64,000 nt of DNA from Lachancea mirantina (GCA_900074745.1 LT598469.1:1178001-1242000); one strand, 5' to 3'; numbered from the stretch's first letter, positions 39,771 through 49,502 are shown. Notes: a model not told the origin generated them from the sequence alone. Program-made: numbers and translations.

Positions 39771-41507
39771 TTACAGACCACCCATATGCAAAGCTGGGAC
39801 ATTTTTGTTAGTATCTTGTCCTCCATTAGCCTTGAGAAGCGCTTCGCGCTTTTCAAGGCGTTTTGTGATGTATTCACTCATGTGGACGTCTTCAGAGCGA
39901 TATTTTTTGAGCCAAGGATGCTCTAAAAGGGCAGCATAACCAGGCCGCCTCTCCGGAATTTTTTGCAAACACATGTTCACGAAATCCTGAGCCTCTTGAC
40001 TGAAACGGTCTTTTGGAAGCTTAGGGGGTGGCGAGTCCACGATGGCACTTAATTGAGAGAAAATATTGTCATAAGTCTCGGGTGGGTATGGGTATGCACC
40101 GAGCGCCATTTCTAATATGCTCAGTCCCAGAGACCAAACGTCCGATTGTACCGTGTACGTGGCTTTGTCGGGATTCAGAGACTTGATACGTTCTGGGGCC
40201 ATGTAGGACTGGCAACCGATATTGGTCTTTGCCAGGGAAGCTACGAGATTGCCCGAAACGCCAAAATCGCAAAGTTTGACCGTGCCCTGGGCCGCAGAGC
40301 AAAGTATGTTGGTCGGTTTCACGTCTCTGTGAATGATATTGTGGACATCCTTTAATTCTTTCAGTCCTTGTATCACCGCATCCGTAATTTTGGCAAGTTG
40401 AGGCTCGTCAACGCCGCCCAGCGTCGCTTGGTCGTAGCTTTTATCCAGCGAACCGCCGTCCATATACTCCATGCACATGTACACGGCACCCTCGATGAAA
40501 AAGGCACCGTAAAAATCGACAATGTATGGCGATTGGCACTTGTGGAGTACTTCGAGCTCCATCAAGATTTGCGTGAACTTCGACTCGTCGAGCTCGAGTC
40601 GGACCTCTTTCATGGCCATTATGACGTTGGTGGGCTTGTGCAAAACTTTGGACACATTTCCGTAGTTACCGTGTCCCAGTTCCTCGAGAAATTCAAGCTC
40701 ATCCAAGGTGATACGGAAACTGGATCCGTTGCTGAAATCGACACCTTGTGAGCTCAACGACAGCTTACCGGCAAAGTTCAAAGACCCAGACTTGATGTCG
40801 ACGTACTTGGTGAAGTTCGTGAAAAGACCATTGGATCCACTGCGCTGTTGCGCAGGCGTGGTGCCCTCGGTGTCGCGCTGTTTATTGGAAGATGTAGACG
40901 TCGTTTGAACACCGTTAACGAGCGAGCCGGGGTTGCTGCGGCTGCTGGCCGGCGCGGCAGCGCCGGCTGGCTGTTGTGCATTCGAGGGTGCACCGGCAAA
41001 CTCGTGAGGCGAGGGCTGTTTCATCTTGAGCGACATCCCGCCTGCGGGCAACTTCAGCCCACGTCGCGCGCTGAGACTCGGTTTGGACATGCCCACGGCA
41101 GCACCCGGCCCGCCGCGGGCCATGTTTCCAAGCGGTACGGCTGCCATGGGCAGCGCGGGAGGCCGCGGTGCTCTTCGGATCGGGTTCAATACTGCGTCGC
41201 TTTCGCGACTGGGTGGAGGCAGCGGAGGCAGCGGCTTGTTCACCACCTTGTCGATACCTGGTGCAGGCATAACCGGTGTAGAACCTACGGCGGTGGCCAA
41301 ATCTGCGACCGGGAGAGGAGCCATTACGGCTTTGTCAGATCCAACGCTGCCGTTTCGCTTGAGCTGCCGTTGCTCCTGGAACGCCTTTACTCGAGCATGA
41401 AGATTTGCATTGATATTGTTGTACTGCGAGGAGGTCGAAGGCGTCCTTCTGATCTCTTTGCTGCCCACTAACTCCTCAGAGGAGCTCAGGCTTTTGCGTC
41501 TCTCCAT
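39771..41507 (-). CDS. PBS2: Pbs2 MAP kinase kinase of the HOG osmotic-stress pathway
   Basis: 578 residues from the ATG at 41507 (668 in S. cerevisiae, YJL128C). The Pro-rich scaffold half includes NKPLPPLP (90-97), identical to the Sho1 SH3-binding motif. Kinase domain about 270-540: Gly-loop GHGNYG (278-283), Lys300, HRDVKPTN with Asp395, DFG 414-416 and activation-loop sites Ser424 and Thr428 (SLAKT), targets of Ssk2/Ssk22 and Ste11. The end VPALHMGGL is conserved. It phosphorylates Hog1. The ATG has a strong context (ACCATGG). An open extension of 29 codons lies upstream in frame but has no ATG before a stop, so it is left out. Confidence 0.96.
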   Translation of the reverse strand: MERRKSLSSSEELVGSKEIRRTPSTSSQYNNINANLHARVKAFQEQRQLKRNGSVGSDKAVMAPLPVADLATAVGSTPVMPAPGIDKVVNKPLPPLPPPSRESDAVLNPIRRAPRPPALPMAAVPLGNMARGGPGAAVGMSKPSLSARRGLKLPAGGMSLKMKQPSPHEFAGAPSNAQQPAGAAAPASSRSNPGSLVNGVQTTSTSSNKQRDTEGTTPAQQRSGSNGLFTNFTKYVDIKSGSLNFAGKLSLSSQGVDFSNGSSFRITLDELEFLEELGHGNYGNVSKVLHKPTNVIMAMKEVRLELDESKFTQILMELEVLHKCQSPYIVDFYGAFFIEGAVYMCMEYMDGGSLDKSYDQATLGGVDEPQLAKITDAVIQGLKELKDVHNIIHRDVKPTNILCSAAQGTVKLCDFGVSGNLVASLAKTNIGCQSYMAPERIKSLNPDKATYTVQSDVWSLGLSILEMALGAYPYPPETYDNIFSQLSAIVDSPPPKLPKDRFSQEAQDFVNMCLQKIPERRPGYAALLEHPWLKKYRSEDVHMSEYITKRLEKREALLKANGGQDTNKNVPALHMGGL

Positions 41508-43143
41508 GGTGTCTACGGGTGTCCCATTGGGTCGCGATACAGGTTTACGTCTACTTTCTCCTTGTAAAGAAAATTTTGGGGGGTCTGCTGTCACGTGATG
41601 CTCCCCACCACCATCGCAGCAGTTTTCCCTCGGCCGTTACAACCACAACACGCCGTGCAGAAAGATGAACAGGTTTGGATGTCCGGGTGTATATAACCCG
41701 TATATCGTGATATAGTCAATACGGCACGTGTTCAGATCTTATAGTGTATAGTCCCTTTATACGAATACTCCGAATACGTCGCTTTGTACGTAACGGGTTA
41801 CTCATTTGACGTCGCTACTTTGTCACTAATTACGCAGATACTCAGCATTTACTCATGATCAAAGATGTTATCACTACCAACGTAGATACTCATGAGTACT
41901 CATCCGTACGCCGTGCCACTCGTTTCTCACCGGTCACGTGCTCATATGGCTTACGTTATCCTCGAATTACATGATGTTAATTTTCGCCTTTCTAGGCTCG
42001 TGCAAGCACGCATGTCCATGCTTGCTTGGGCCAGGGTGCGGAAGACGAAATGAGTTGGCGATTGAGCCCCAGGACACCGCGTAACAGAACAGAAACAGTA
42101 GTGTCGCTTTCTACGAACAGTCTTCTCAAGCCACTTTAGCCGCCGAGCGAGATATGGATTTGTGGCTCCAATATGGTGGTTAGCAGAGGAGCGGGGATGG
42201 TGGATGTGGGTATAGGTTTGAGTACATTGTATGACACCGGGGTGTCGTTGCCTGGCTTGTCGAATGAGTTTGCCTATGTAGAGATTAGACTGTGTAGGTT
42301 CTATACAGAGGGCAACTGCTTCGTGAGAGAAGCCGGTAACGTTACACAAGATTGCGTCCATTACAAGTAGCGTATTCGAGGTGTCTAGCGACGAGATGAA
42401 AATGGACTTTAAATGCCCAACATGTAAACAAGCAAGAAACCTATGTAAGTACCTATGCAAGTGCTGATGCAAATATGTATGTGAAGAAGAGTATAAACAA
42501 ATATGTAAAGAAATATGTAAAGTTTGTGAATTGAAATTGGTGATATTTTAGCCTCCTATGAAGTAAATGACCATCGATAATGGATGGTTATTTTACAATG
42601 ATTGAGTGCCTCTAGCTCCTATTGATTTCAACTATATTTACATAAAAAACATATATGCGGAGCCTGGGCTTCTCACAAGCCAACTCCGGCAGTGATCTCG
42701 ATTTCTGTAGACTTCTATACGTGGTCTTGTGCTATTAGCGAAAACAACACACAACTGGCCAAATAGCCCAAAAGTCGGAAAAAAGCTCTTCTTGACAGCA
42801 GTATCTCTTGGCTTCGTGAATGCGACCTGGCAAACACATCTCGGATGTGGCTCAGGAAGAAGACCATCTCTCTTTGTACAAGAGGCAAACGTCGCTAGCT
42901 TGTCGATCTTTTTGTATGGGATACATATATATATATATAAAAGGTGGAATCTGGAATTGCAGGAAACGAAGAAATTAAGTCCGAAATCCAGTGGACACCA
43001 AAAACCGGAAACTGGACATTGGCCTAAGCTGAGAACTTCGCTACTGCAAGGGTCGGGAACGTATATCAAGAGCTTCACCGGGAAGTTCACTGGCACATCT
43101 CTGGAACTTACTCTCAAGGACGCTACATTAGGATCCCAACGTC
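41508..43143. promoter_or_regulatory. 1.6 kb divergent region between PBS2 and the PNGase A-like gene
   Basis: No convincing gene. On the PBS2 side: TCACGTGA at 41591-41598, CACGTG at 41723-41728 and 41935-41940, and a cluster of five TACTCA motifs at 41799-41903. Mid-region: GACACC-gg-GGTGTC at 42233-42246 and imperfect aaatatgtaaag repeats around 42470-42525. On the other side: an (AT)n tract with TATAAA at 42924-42942, about 200 bp before the ATG at 43144, a likely TATA element. A 141-codon open frame over this TATA tract looks like chance. Confidence 0.45.
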
Positions 43144-45117
43144 ATGGGAACTAAAGGCCGTGAAAATGAGATCTACGACAACTTGATGCGAAACTGGAAA
43201 GACGCTGGCGATTGTGAGGACTTGAAGGATGCCAAAGACTACAAAAACTTTGATGTAGAAAAACAGCAAGTCCCTGCGCCCTGTCGTCCCCTGTCTCGTC
43301 GCAATAGGCCCAGAAAATGGATCCAAAGGTTATTTTACCTTGTGTTCTCGATTTTGACGCTACACGTGGCTTTCAGGCACTTCTCTTTCCCCGTTTGCCC
43401 TCACTTACGCTCTAAGGCGTCTTTTCCGTCTGTTCAACAGTCTTTCGAGATAACAGTTGAGAAATTACCAAACCAGGATCCCGTGCATACGCAACTGCTT
43501 CTGACCCACTCATTTGGAGACTCATGGGGCAAACCAGCGCACGTCGAGTTTCATCCTTACAAAAATGGGCACTACAACAAAGTCGTGTTAGAGCTCGTCA
43601 CAAACGTCACGGGTACCCAATTCGATCGTCTCGTGCATGTGTTTCTCGACGACATCAACGTCTGGAGGTCATCCACAGCTGAGCCCTGGGGCAAAAAGAC
43701 CATTGTCAGTGAATCTATCAAGGACATTACCAAATATATTTCGTTATTCGAGCGAGACCAACTCGATTTGACATTACAACTCGACAATCTCGTTACTTCG
43801 AGACTTGATGGTGTTTTCAACGTACAACTTTTCATTCACTATTACAACGAGCCCACTGTAGAGTCATCGCAGGCGCCCTCGCTGCGGGAAAAAATGCTCG
43901 AGTATTTTACAAAGCCTCCACAGGAGGTCACTCCATTGGTCTCGCACTTTGCAAGGACCCCTCTGTTTTACTATCCGCTTTCTTCTCAAGGAAATCCTCG
44001 GTGGACACGAACACTACCAGAGTTTGAAACGACTTCGAACATCACCAGAGCAGTCTTGGAGATTTTCGCCTCTGGAAACGCCGCAGAGGAATTCTGGTAC
44101 ACTAATGTATTAGACCGTTACACAAGCCGTTTCCGTGACTCGGGTCACGAATTGCTGGGGCATGGTCCGCTTCGTTTGATTAGGGTTTATCTCACTAACT
44201 CGGATGTCTCCCATCTAGTTGAATCGTTCATACCAACCCCAATAATTTTTTCTGGCGGTGTTTCTCCACCCCTCTGGAGGCCTTGCGTCGGTATGCAAGC
44301 TTTTGACCTTGAAGCCTACACCATTGATTTGACACCATTTTTGTCAATCCTCAAAGAGGGCGTCTGGGAACTACAGATTGAAGTAATCAGCAGTGTAAGC
44401 GAGGATTATAAAGCCACCGTGGGTGAAAATTGGATTTTATCAGGCAATATCATGCTCTGGAATCAAGAGAGCGATGAAAATAACGTTTCCTCCGTTTCCT
44501 TCGAGAATTCGACTCTGTCGCCTCCATTCTTCAAGGTTCTGGCATATGATAGCGAGGACGACAAGCTGTTTCAGAGAGTGGATGCAAAGGATGACATGAC
44601 TGCCAAAAGTCAAATTCGAATTGATGGGAAGAACTACACCATGATTAAAAAGACAGAAAACACGCTTATGAGCTTACAAGACTATTCATCAAATGGGGAT
44701 GTTGAGCATTTCGATGTTATTTTAGAGAGACTTCACAACATTAGTATCCTCTCGGAGGTCTCGACAGTTTTTGAGTACATTGACAAAACTTTCTGGACGT
44801 TCCACGGAAGGTTGAATACCACGTTGAATGACAACGATCACTCTGAATTGAGGTACAAGGCAGAGGTTTCTCGGCTTCTTGACAGGTATGTGGCTCTCAA
44901 TTATCAAGAGGAGAGCAAGCACACCGACATCATTTTGTCGCTTGCGGGTTCACAATCAGGTAATTCAACTTATACGTTAACGCCTACCGGGAACTACGGT
45001 AGCGGTGATAGCCTCCATAGTGTTAGAGTTCACCGTGAGTGGCCTCATAGAGAGAGCTACTCTAGGAACGTTGTCGTTGAGGACAATCGCGTTACTGAGG
45101 ACAATTTTAAAAGGTAG
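43144..45117 (+). CDS. Peptide-N-glycosidase A (PNGase A)-like type II membrane protein
   Basis: 657 residues. A hydrophilic cytosolic tail of about 55 residues with NRPRK precedes one signal-anchor (about 59-77), so the rest should be lumenal or extracellular; many N-glycosylation sequons (for example NVT, NST, NIT) agree. The lumenal part, about 97-420, shows the plant/fungal PNGase A layout: LVTNVTGTQFDRLVHVFLDD, INVWRSSTAEP, KDITKYISLF, and RLIRVYLTN later. Such enzymes remove N-glycans from glycopeptides at acidic pH. I know of no S. cerevisiae homologue; there PBS2 and SPT10 are adjacent. Substrate and activity here are unproven, and I cannot confirm the catalytic residues. Convergent with SPT10, 53 bp apart. 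Confidence 0.78.
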   Translation: MGTKGRENEIYDNLMRNWKDAGDCEDLKDAKDYKNFDVEKQQVPAPCRPLSRRNRPRKWIQRLFYLVFSILTLHVAFRHFSFPVCPHLRSKASFPSVQQSFEITVEKLPNQDPVHTQLLLTHSFGDSWGKPAHVEFHPYKNGHYNKVVLELVTNVTGTQFDRLVHVFLDDINVWRSSTAEPWGKKTIVSESIKDITKYISLFERDQLDLTLQLDNLVTSRLDGVFNVQLFIHYYNEPTVESSQAPSLREKMLEYFTKPPQEVTPLVSHFARTPLFYYPLSSQGNPRWTRTLPEFETTSNITRAVLEIFASGNAAEEFWYTNVLDRYTSRFRDSGHELLGHGPLRLIRVYLTNSDVSHLVESFIPTPIIFSGGVSPPLWRPCVGMQAFDLEAYTIDLTPFLSILKEGVWELQIEVISSVSEDYKATVGENWILSGNIMLWNQESDENNVSSVSFENSTLSPPFFKVLAYDSEDDKLFQRVDAKDDMTAKSQIRIDGKNYTMIKKTENTLMSLQDYSSNGDVEHFDVILERLHNISILSEVSTVFEYIDKTFWTFHGRLNTTLNDNDHSELRYKAEVSRLLDRYVALNYQEESKHTDIILSLAGSQSGNSTYTLTPTGNYGSGDSLHSVRVHREWPHRESYSRNVVVEDNRVTEDNFKR

Positions 45118-45170
45118 TGAGTAATGTAGAGGATAAATGTTCGTATAGACGAGAAAGCCCTTGATCAATT

Positions 45171-46835
45171 TCAATAAAATCTTTCGGATGTGTGGTCCAG
45201 AGGTGAATCTTTATGCTGCTGTTCATTATGCACCGCCTGAACCGCGGCCATAACATTGTCCTCAAGATCGAGGAGAGCATCATCGATTTGCGAATTGTCC
45301 TCGTCCTCAATTTGAACCGTAGAAGGCCCGCTCGTGATGTCAGTCCCATGAGGAGTCCTGTTTAACGCTTCAGACGCTCCCATTGCGACGTCCAAATATC
45401 TTCGCTTACCGCTATTATTTGGTCTTGCTAAATCACTAAAGTTGTTCATCGATTGGGCATTATGCAGGACATCATGAGATGAAACAATGGCTTCCTTTGA
45501 GTCATTGAATTTGATTCGGTGTATTGTTGGCTTCGAACGTTTTCGTTGATTCGTGTCAGGAGGCGTGCGACTATTGTCGAAATCTCTTGTCTGAAGCGAT
45601 CCTACGACGGCAGCAGCCATTTGGCTCAATTGAGCAGAGTGATCGACTTCAGATTGATCTCTCACTAGCATGTGCGCTTGCTGTTGAGGAGAACCAGGAT
45701 CGACAACAATACCAATGTCGTCATGATTTTGATCTTTGCAGAGTGGACACGAAGCAACGATTCGCGCTACAGTGTTTTTGATACCTTTCCAATGGTACCT
45801 CTCAGCAATTTTGGTGGTAACTTTGTTGATACCCTGATGAGATATTTGATGCACTTCAAAAGCAACTTCCAGCTGCCTTTCTGGTATGTATACGACTTCT
45901 CGTCCCTGACGCATAAGCTTGCCATTTTGTACAGTATGATATTTGGCGCTCGCTCTAAGCCGAGCTTTCTCGTTCCTGTCGCAATTGTCAGGATATTTGC
46001 CATGTTCTAGATAGTACTTCAAGCGCTCGTATTTGGCGAAATGCTTATTTGGTGCATTCAAAAGGTCTATGGTCTTTGATACGTGGGTAAACTCTTTGGC
46101 ATAAATGAAGGAGTCTACAGGAACGTCACAACCTTTCAAAATGGCAGATTCGGGCAATTTACCGACTCGCCTGAAATTAAGAGCCTCTAGGAGTCTGCGA
46201 ATGCCGACATTGGTGCCATAAATTAGCGGGAACACGGCCGAAGTAAATCCCAGCTTCGGGCACCAATCTAAGAAACATTCCAATAGGGTTCTACCTATAC
46301 CCTTACCTCTAATACCAGCGTTCACTAGAAAAGTGCCAGTCACAACATGCGATGAACGTCCCGGATAAGCCGGATGCAAGTTAAACGTGCCCAGACACTG
46401 TTTCTCCCACTGTATGTTGAGATTCAGATTCCGTCGCTCTTTTCTCCGGATGTATTGGGGCGTGTTTCTGAACATTTCTGCGCGACCATCGTCGGCCGTC
46501 GCGTCTGCCATGATTTCGTGGTTTTCTTCGTCGTCATTACTGTAGTCCAGCTCAGGAATTTCGCCAAGAACCATGATGCATACCAGGCCATGTCTGTGAA
46601 ACCAGATCTTGTTGAATTCGTCCAAACTCAGCGACTGATAAAATGGCAAACTGTCTCCCTTTTCTACTTCCATATTAAACTCATCCAGAAGAAACGCTAA
46701 CAATCCAGCTGGAAGTCTGTCTGGATGAGCAGGGATTGGATACATAGTTGCCGTTGTTTCGCCATCTTTCAGTAAAATAGACCTAGGAGTTAGACCCGTC
46801 GTCGCTTGCAATTCTTGCAACTCTACGATATCCAT
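45171..46835 (-). CDS. SPT10: Spt10 histone-gene activator (GNAT domain plus HHCC zinc finger)
   Basis: 554 residues (640 in S. cerevisiae, YJL127C). A GNAT acetyltransferase-like fold spans about 80-245, with acetyl-CoA loop IRGKGIGR (175-182). It is followed by an H2C2 zinc finger, His329-x3-His333-x29-Cys363-x2-Cys366, of the integrase N-terminal type, which in Spt10 binds the paired UAS elements of core histone promoters. The C-terminal third is hydrophilic and likely disordered. It is a nuclear transcriptional activator. The ATG at 46835 starts MDIVELQELQ. Confidence 0.92.
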   Translation of the reverse strand: MDIVELQELQATTGLTPRSILLKDGETTATMYPIPAHPDRLPAGLLAFLLDEFNMEVEKGDSLPFYQSLSLDEFNKIWFHRHGLVCIMVLGEIPELDYSNDDEENHEIMADATADDGRAEMFRNTPQYIRRKERRNLNLNIQWEKQCLGTFNLHPAYPGRSSHVVTGTFLVNAGIRGKGIGRTLLECFLDWCPKLGFTSAVFPLIYGTNVGIRRLLEALNFRRVGKLPESAILKGCDVPVDSFIYAKEFTHVSKTIDLLNAPNKHFAKYERLKYYLEHGKYPDNCDRNEKARLRASAKYHTVQNGKLMRQGREVVYIPERQLEVAFEVHQISHQGINKVTTKIAERYHWKGIKNTVARIVASCPLCKDQNHDDIGIVVDPGSPQQQAHMLVRDQSEVDHSAQLSQMAAAVVGSLQTRDFDNSRTPPDTNQRKRSKPTIHRIKFNDSKEAIVSSHDVLHNAQSMNNFSDLARPNNSGKRRYLDVAMGASEALNRTPHGTDITSGPSTVQIEDEDNSQIDDALLDLEDNVMAAVQAVHNEQQHKDSPLDHTSERFY

Positions 46836-46996
46836 CGTGACCTCATATGTTCGTAGTTCGCGCTCGCTGATTGATGATATTTTAATCGGAAAGAAGTGAT
46901 GAGCTTAATTTTTCAGAATGAAAACTTGTTAATCAGCGGTCACTGCTACAAAGTCTTAATGAGAAAGTTTCGCACAAGTAAGCTCCTGGAGGGGTC

Positions 46997-47215
46997 TCAT
47001 TTGATTGTTGAGACTTTTGCCACGATACCAAATAAATGAAAATTGTGAGGGCCTTTCTCGGTTTTAAAGACCATCGTCTTTATAGCATTTTGAGCTGAGC
47101 AAGCGCCGAAATAGTAACCAGAGGTCAGTTTTGCCCAAGTGTTTTGAGAGTACTTTGACAAGACAATCAGAGCCTTGCTTAAGGGAACGTGAGTGAGTCC
47201 GGGAGCGTTTGTCAT
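46997..47215 (-). CDS. Possible small protein at the YJL127C-B position
   Basis: 72 residues from the ATG at 47215 (MTNAPGLTHVPLSKALIVL), with a hydrophobic N-terminal helix and a Lys/Phe-rich end. I do not recognise a family. S. cerevisiae has a short mitochondrial protein gene, YJL127C-B, on the same strand between SPT10 and NIT2, which makes this worth recording. The composition looks protein-like, but the frame is short and chance cannot be excluded; a missed intron is also possible. Confidence 0.35.
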   Translation of the reverse strand: MTNAPGLTHVPLSKALIVLSKYSQNTWAKLTSGYYFGACSAQNAIKTMVFKTEKGPHNFHLFGIVAKVSTIK

Positions 47216-48446
47216 AGATGCGTCGCAAAAGACGACACACACAAAATATATTCAGAACGACTCAAATCGCTTCGACTAAGCAATTATAATTATGGCTCTT
47301 GAACTCACTTTGATCGTGGTTTTTCATAGAAGAATAAGATGTGCTTTTTCTTATCTGCCTATACGCTCTTTCGTCTTGGAAAATTTGCTGCGTTACACAG
47401 AAGAAAACGCTTAGACTGTGGTGGTGCTGATCCTAATCCTGGTCCTGATCCTGGTCCTGATCCTGGCAAGAATATTAGCAAGGCTGTAACCAAAAGAGAC
47501 TTGACCGTCGGTTACTTAGAAAATGTTAAGATAATAATACGCAGTAAATGTTTTGTTTTGTATTCAAAGTTTATATCGCGTCGGACGAATTTAGCCGCCG
47601 ACTTCAGGTTTTCTGTCAACAAATCGAAATGCATGTGGGCGTTTCCATGAGAGAAGCTTCGGATGCTAAGGACAACACATCGTGTCAACGTCTTTGCTCC
47701 ATGTTGAGTCCTGTGACTATATAGAACTAGAGTCAACGGACTCTTTGTTTAACACTACAACAACAATTGGTAATTTGCTAAGACCAAAGAGAATCGACCG
47801 TTCGTTATAACTGGCTTGGTCTCTAGTATTATCCTTATCGTGGAAATGAAAGGAGTACGCCTCCGAACCCAGCCTCGATGCGTGATGAAAGCCGGTCATT
47901 GCGCGATTCACTCATCGAGTCTCGTGCTTAATATATTTTCAAAAAAGGCCTTTGAGATGTCCAGCTCATTATTGACAGAGATATATTACAGCTATATCGT
48001 ACACTAGGCAATACACCGCTACGTCTTTCGAACACAGTGAAACATCTTTTTCCTGTTCAATAGCGTAAAGGGAGAAATTTGTTGGAGCTCAAATTTATAA
48101 TTTTGCTTCGGGTTTTACATTTGGTGGTTCTTCTAATATCAGCACTCGATATTTAAAGCACCGCAATTGAATTACAAAAGTCGTCGTCTACAAGGTTTCC
48201 TTAAACGTGTTCCAATTTATAAATGCTTTTTCATCACCAACAACACTTACTTTATTGTTGATTCATGTAGAACCTTCAAATGCAAGACTCCTAACGGTTT
48301 TGAAATAATTACTTCTGTCGCTTCGGAGAAGACGAACTTCTCATCAATCACTTTTTATGCCGATGTCATGCCTCGAAAATGAAATCTGACAGCGGAACAA
48401 AGTCACTATAGCAGCTGACCTTCGTTATTCCAGAGACACAAGTATT
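47216..48446. promoter_or_regulatory. 1.2 kb spacer upstream of NIT2
   Basis: No certain gene. A short minisatellite of 12-bp units, cctgatcctggt, runs at about 47429-47466; in one frame it reads Pro-Asn-Pro-Gly-Pro-Asp, but that frame has no family resemblance. The right 300 bp are NIT2 promoter. Confidence 0.4.
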
Positions 48447-49502
48447 ATGACAGTTTTCCGCCGGTTTCTTGTGGGTGCTACCTCACGTGTTGCTGTTGCA
48501 ACCGTCCATGGTCTCAAGCGCACTGATAAGAAACTTATGAGCGTTCCAAGAGGCAAAAATCTATGTCAGCAGCAACTGAGATATTCGATCGCCATGAATA
48601 GAGTAGCCATAGGACAAATATGCTCTAGTTCTTCTTTGAAACAAAACTTGGACACCATCCAAGGCTTAATCCAGCAGGCCCTTGACAAAGACGTCAAAGT
48701 AATCTTTTTCCCAGAAGCCTCTGATTATCTGTCGCGATCGGCCAATCATTCTCGACAATTGGCTGGCGAGTCGCCAGAATTTGTGCAGAAACTTTCGGAT
48801 TACATCAAGAGCGTTTGCAGCAGCTCGGGCAAGAAAATCGATGTATCTATCGGTGTTCATCTGCCACCGGACGACGCTGATCTTGCACATCAAGACACCA
48901 GGGTCAAGAACTGTTTAATCTATATCGACCACTCGGGCGTGGTCAGACAAAGCTACCAGAAATTGCATCTCTTTGATGTGGATGCTCCAAATGGACCCAT
49001 TTTGCGCGAAAGTCGGTCGGTACAAGCTGGTGCTACAATCCCGGCGGTTTTGAATACGCCAGCTGGGAAACTTGGCAACGCTATATGCTTCGACATAAGA
49101 TTCCCCGAATTGTCTCTCAAATTGCGCTCTGAAGGTGCCCAGATCTTGTGCTTTCCCAGCGCGTTCACGATGAAGACAGGCGAAGCCCATTGGGAGCTTT
49201 TGGGCCGTGCAAGGGCGGTCGATACTCAATGTTTTGTAATTATGCCTGGGCAGCAGGGCCATCATAATGTGTCCGCGGACGGAAGTCCGGGAGACGCTAC
49301 TGAAAAACCCGTTGAAAGAATATCTTGGGGCCACTCAATGATCATAGACCCGTGGGGCACAGTGATTTCTCGAGCCGATCCTGCCAACGACGCTCCTCAG
49401 CTGATTACAGCAGATCTCGACTTTGGTGCCCAAGCCGAAATGCGGCAAAACATGCCACTATGGGACCAGCGCAGGAGAGATGTTTTCGGAGACTTTATTT
49501 AA
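48447..49502 (+). CDS. NIT2: Nit2, deaminated-glutathione amidase (nitrilase superfamily)
   Basis: 351 residues from the first ATG. Nitrilase triad: Glu90 (FFPEASDY), Lys172 (YQKLHLFD) and Cys214 (NAICFDIRFPE). S. cerevisiae Nit2 (YJL126W, 307 residues) starts at the position of Met50 here (MNRVAIGQICSS; ATG at 48594). The first 49 residues are an added basic leader (MTVFRRFLVGATSRVAVATV) of mitochondrial type. Both starts may be used, giving mitochondrial and cytosolic enzyme. The enzyme repairs the side product of glutathione transamination. Convergent with TRM61, 44 bp apart. Confidence 0.94.
   Translation: MTVFRRFLVGATSRVAVATVHGLKRTDKKLMSVPRGKNLCQQQLRYSIAMNRVAIGQICSSSSLKQNLDTIQGLIQQALDKDVKVIFFPEASDYLSRSANHSRQLAGESPEFVQKLSDYIKSVCSSSGKKIDVSIGVHLPPDDADLAHQDTRVKNCLIYIDHSGVVRQSYQKLHLFDVDAPNGPILRESRSVQAGATIPAVLNTPAGKLGNAICFDIRFPELSLKLRSEGAQILCFPSAFTMKTGEAHWELLGRARAVDTQCFVIMPGQQGHHNVSADGSPGDATEKPVERISWGHSMIIDPWGTVISRADPANDAPQLITADLDFGAQAEMRQNMPLWDQRRRDVFGDFI

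Noticed and set aside
41951-42472. 173-codon minus-strand frame with His-rich start
   Set aside because: No ATG at the frame opening and the His-rich part is only the reading of a short DNA repeat.
42729-43154. 141-codon frame upstream of the PNGase A-like gene
   Set aside because: Starts without an ATG, runs across an (AT)n/TATA promoter tract, and has no family resemblance.
47339-47650. 103-codon frame with a Pro-Asp-Pro-Gly repeat
   Set aside because: The repeat is a 12-bp minisatellite; the flanks lack protein-like conservation signs, though I cannot exclude an orphan gene.
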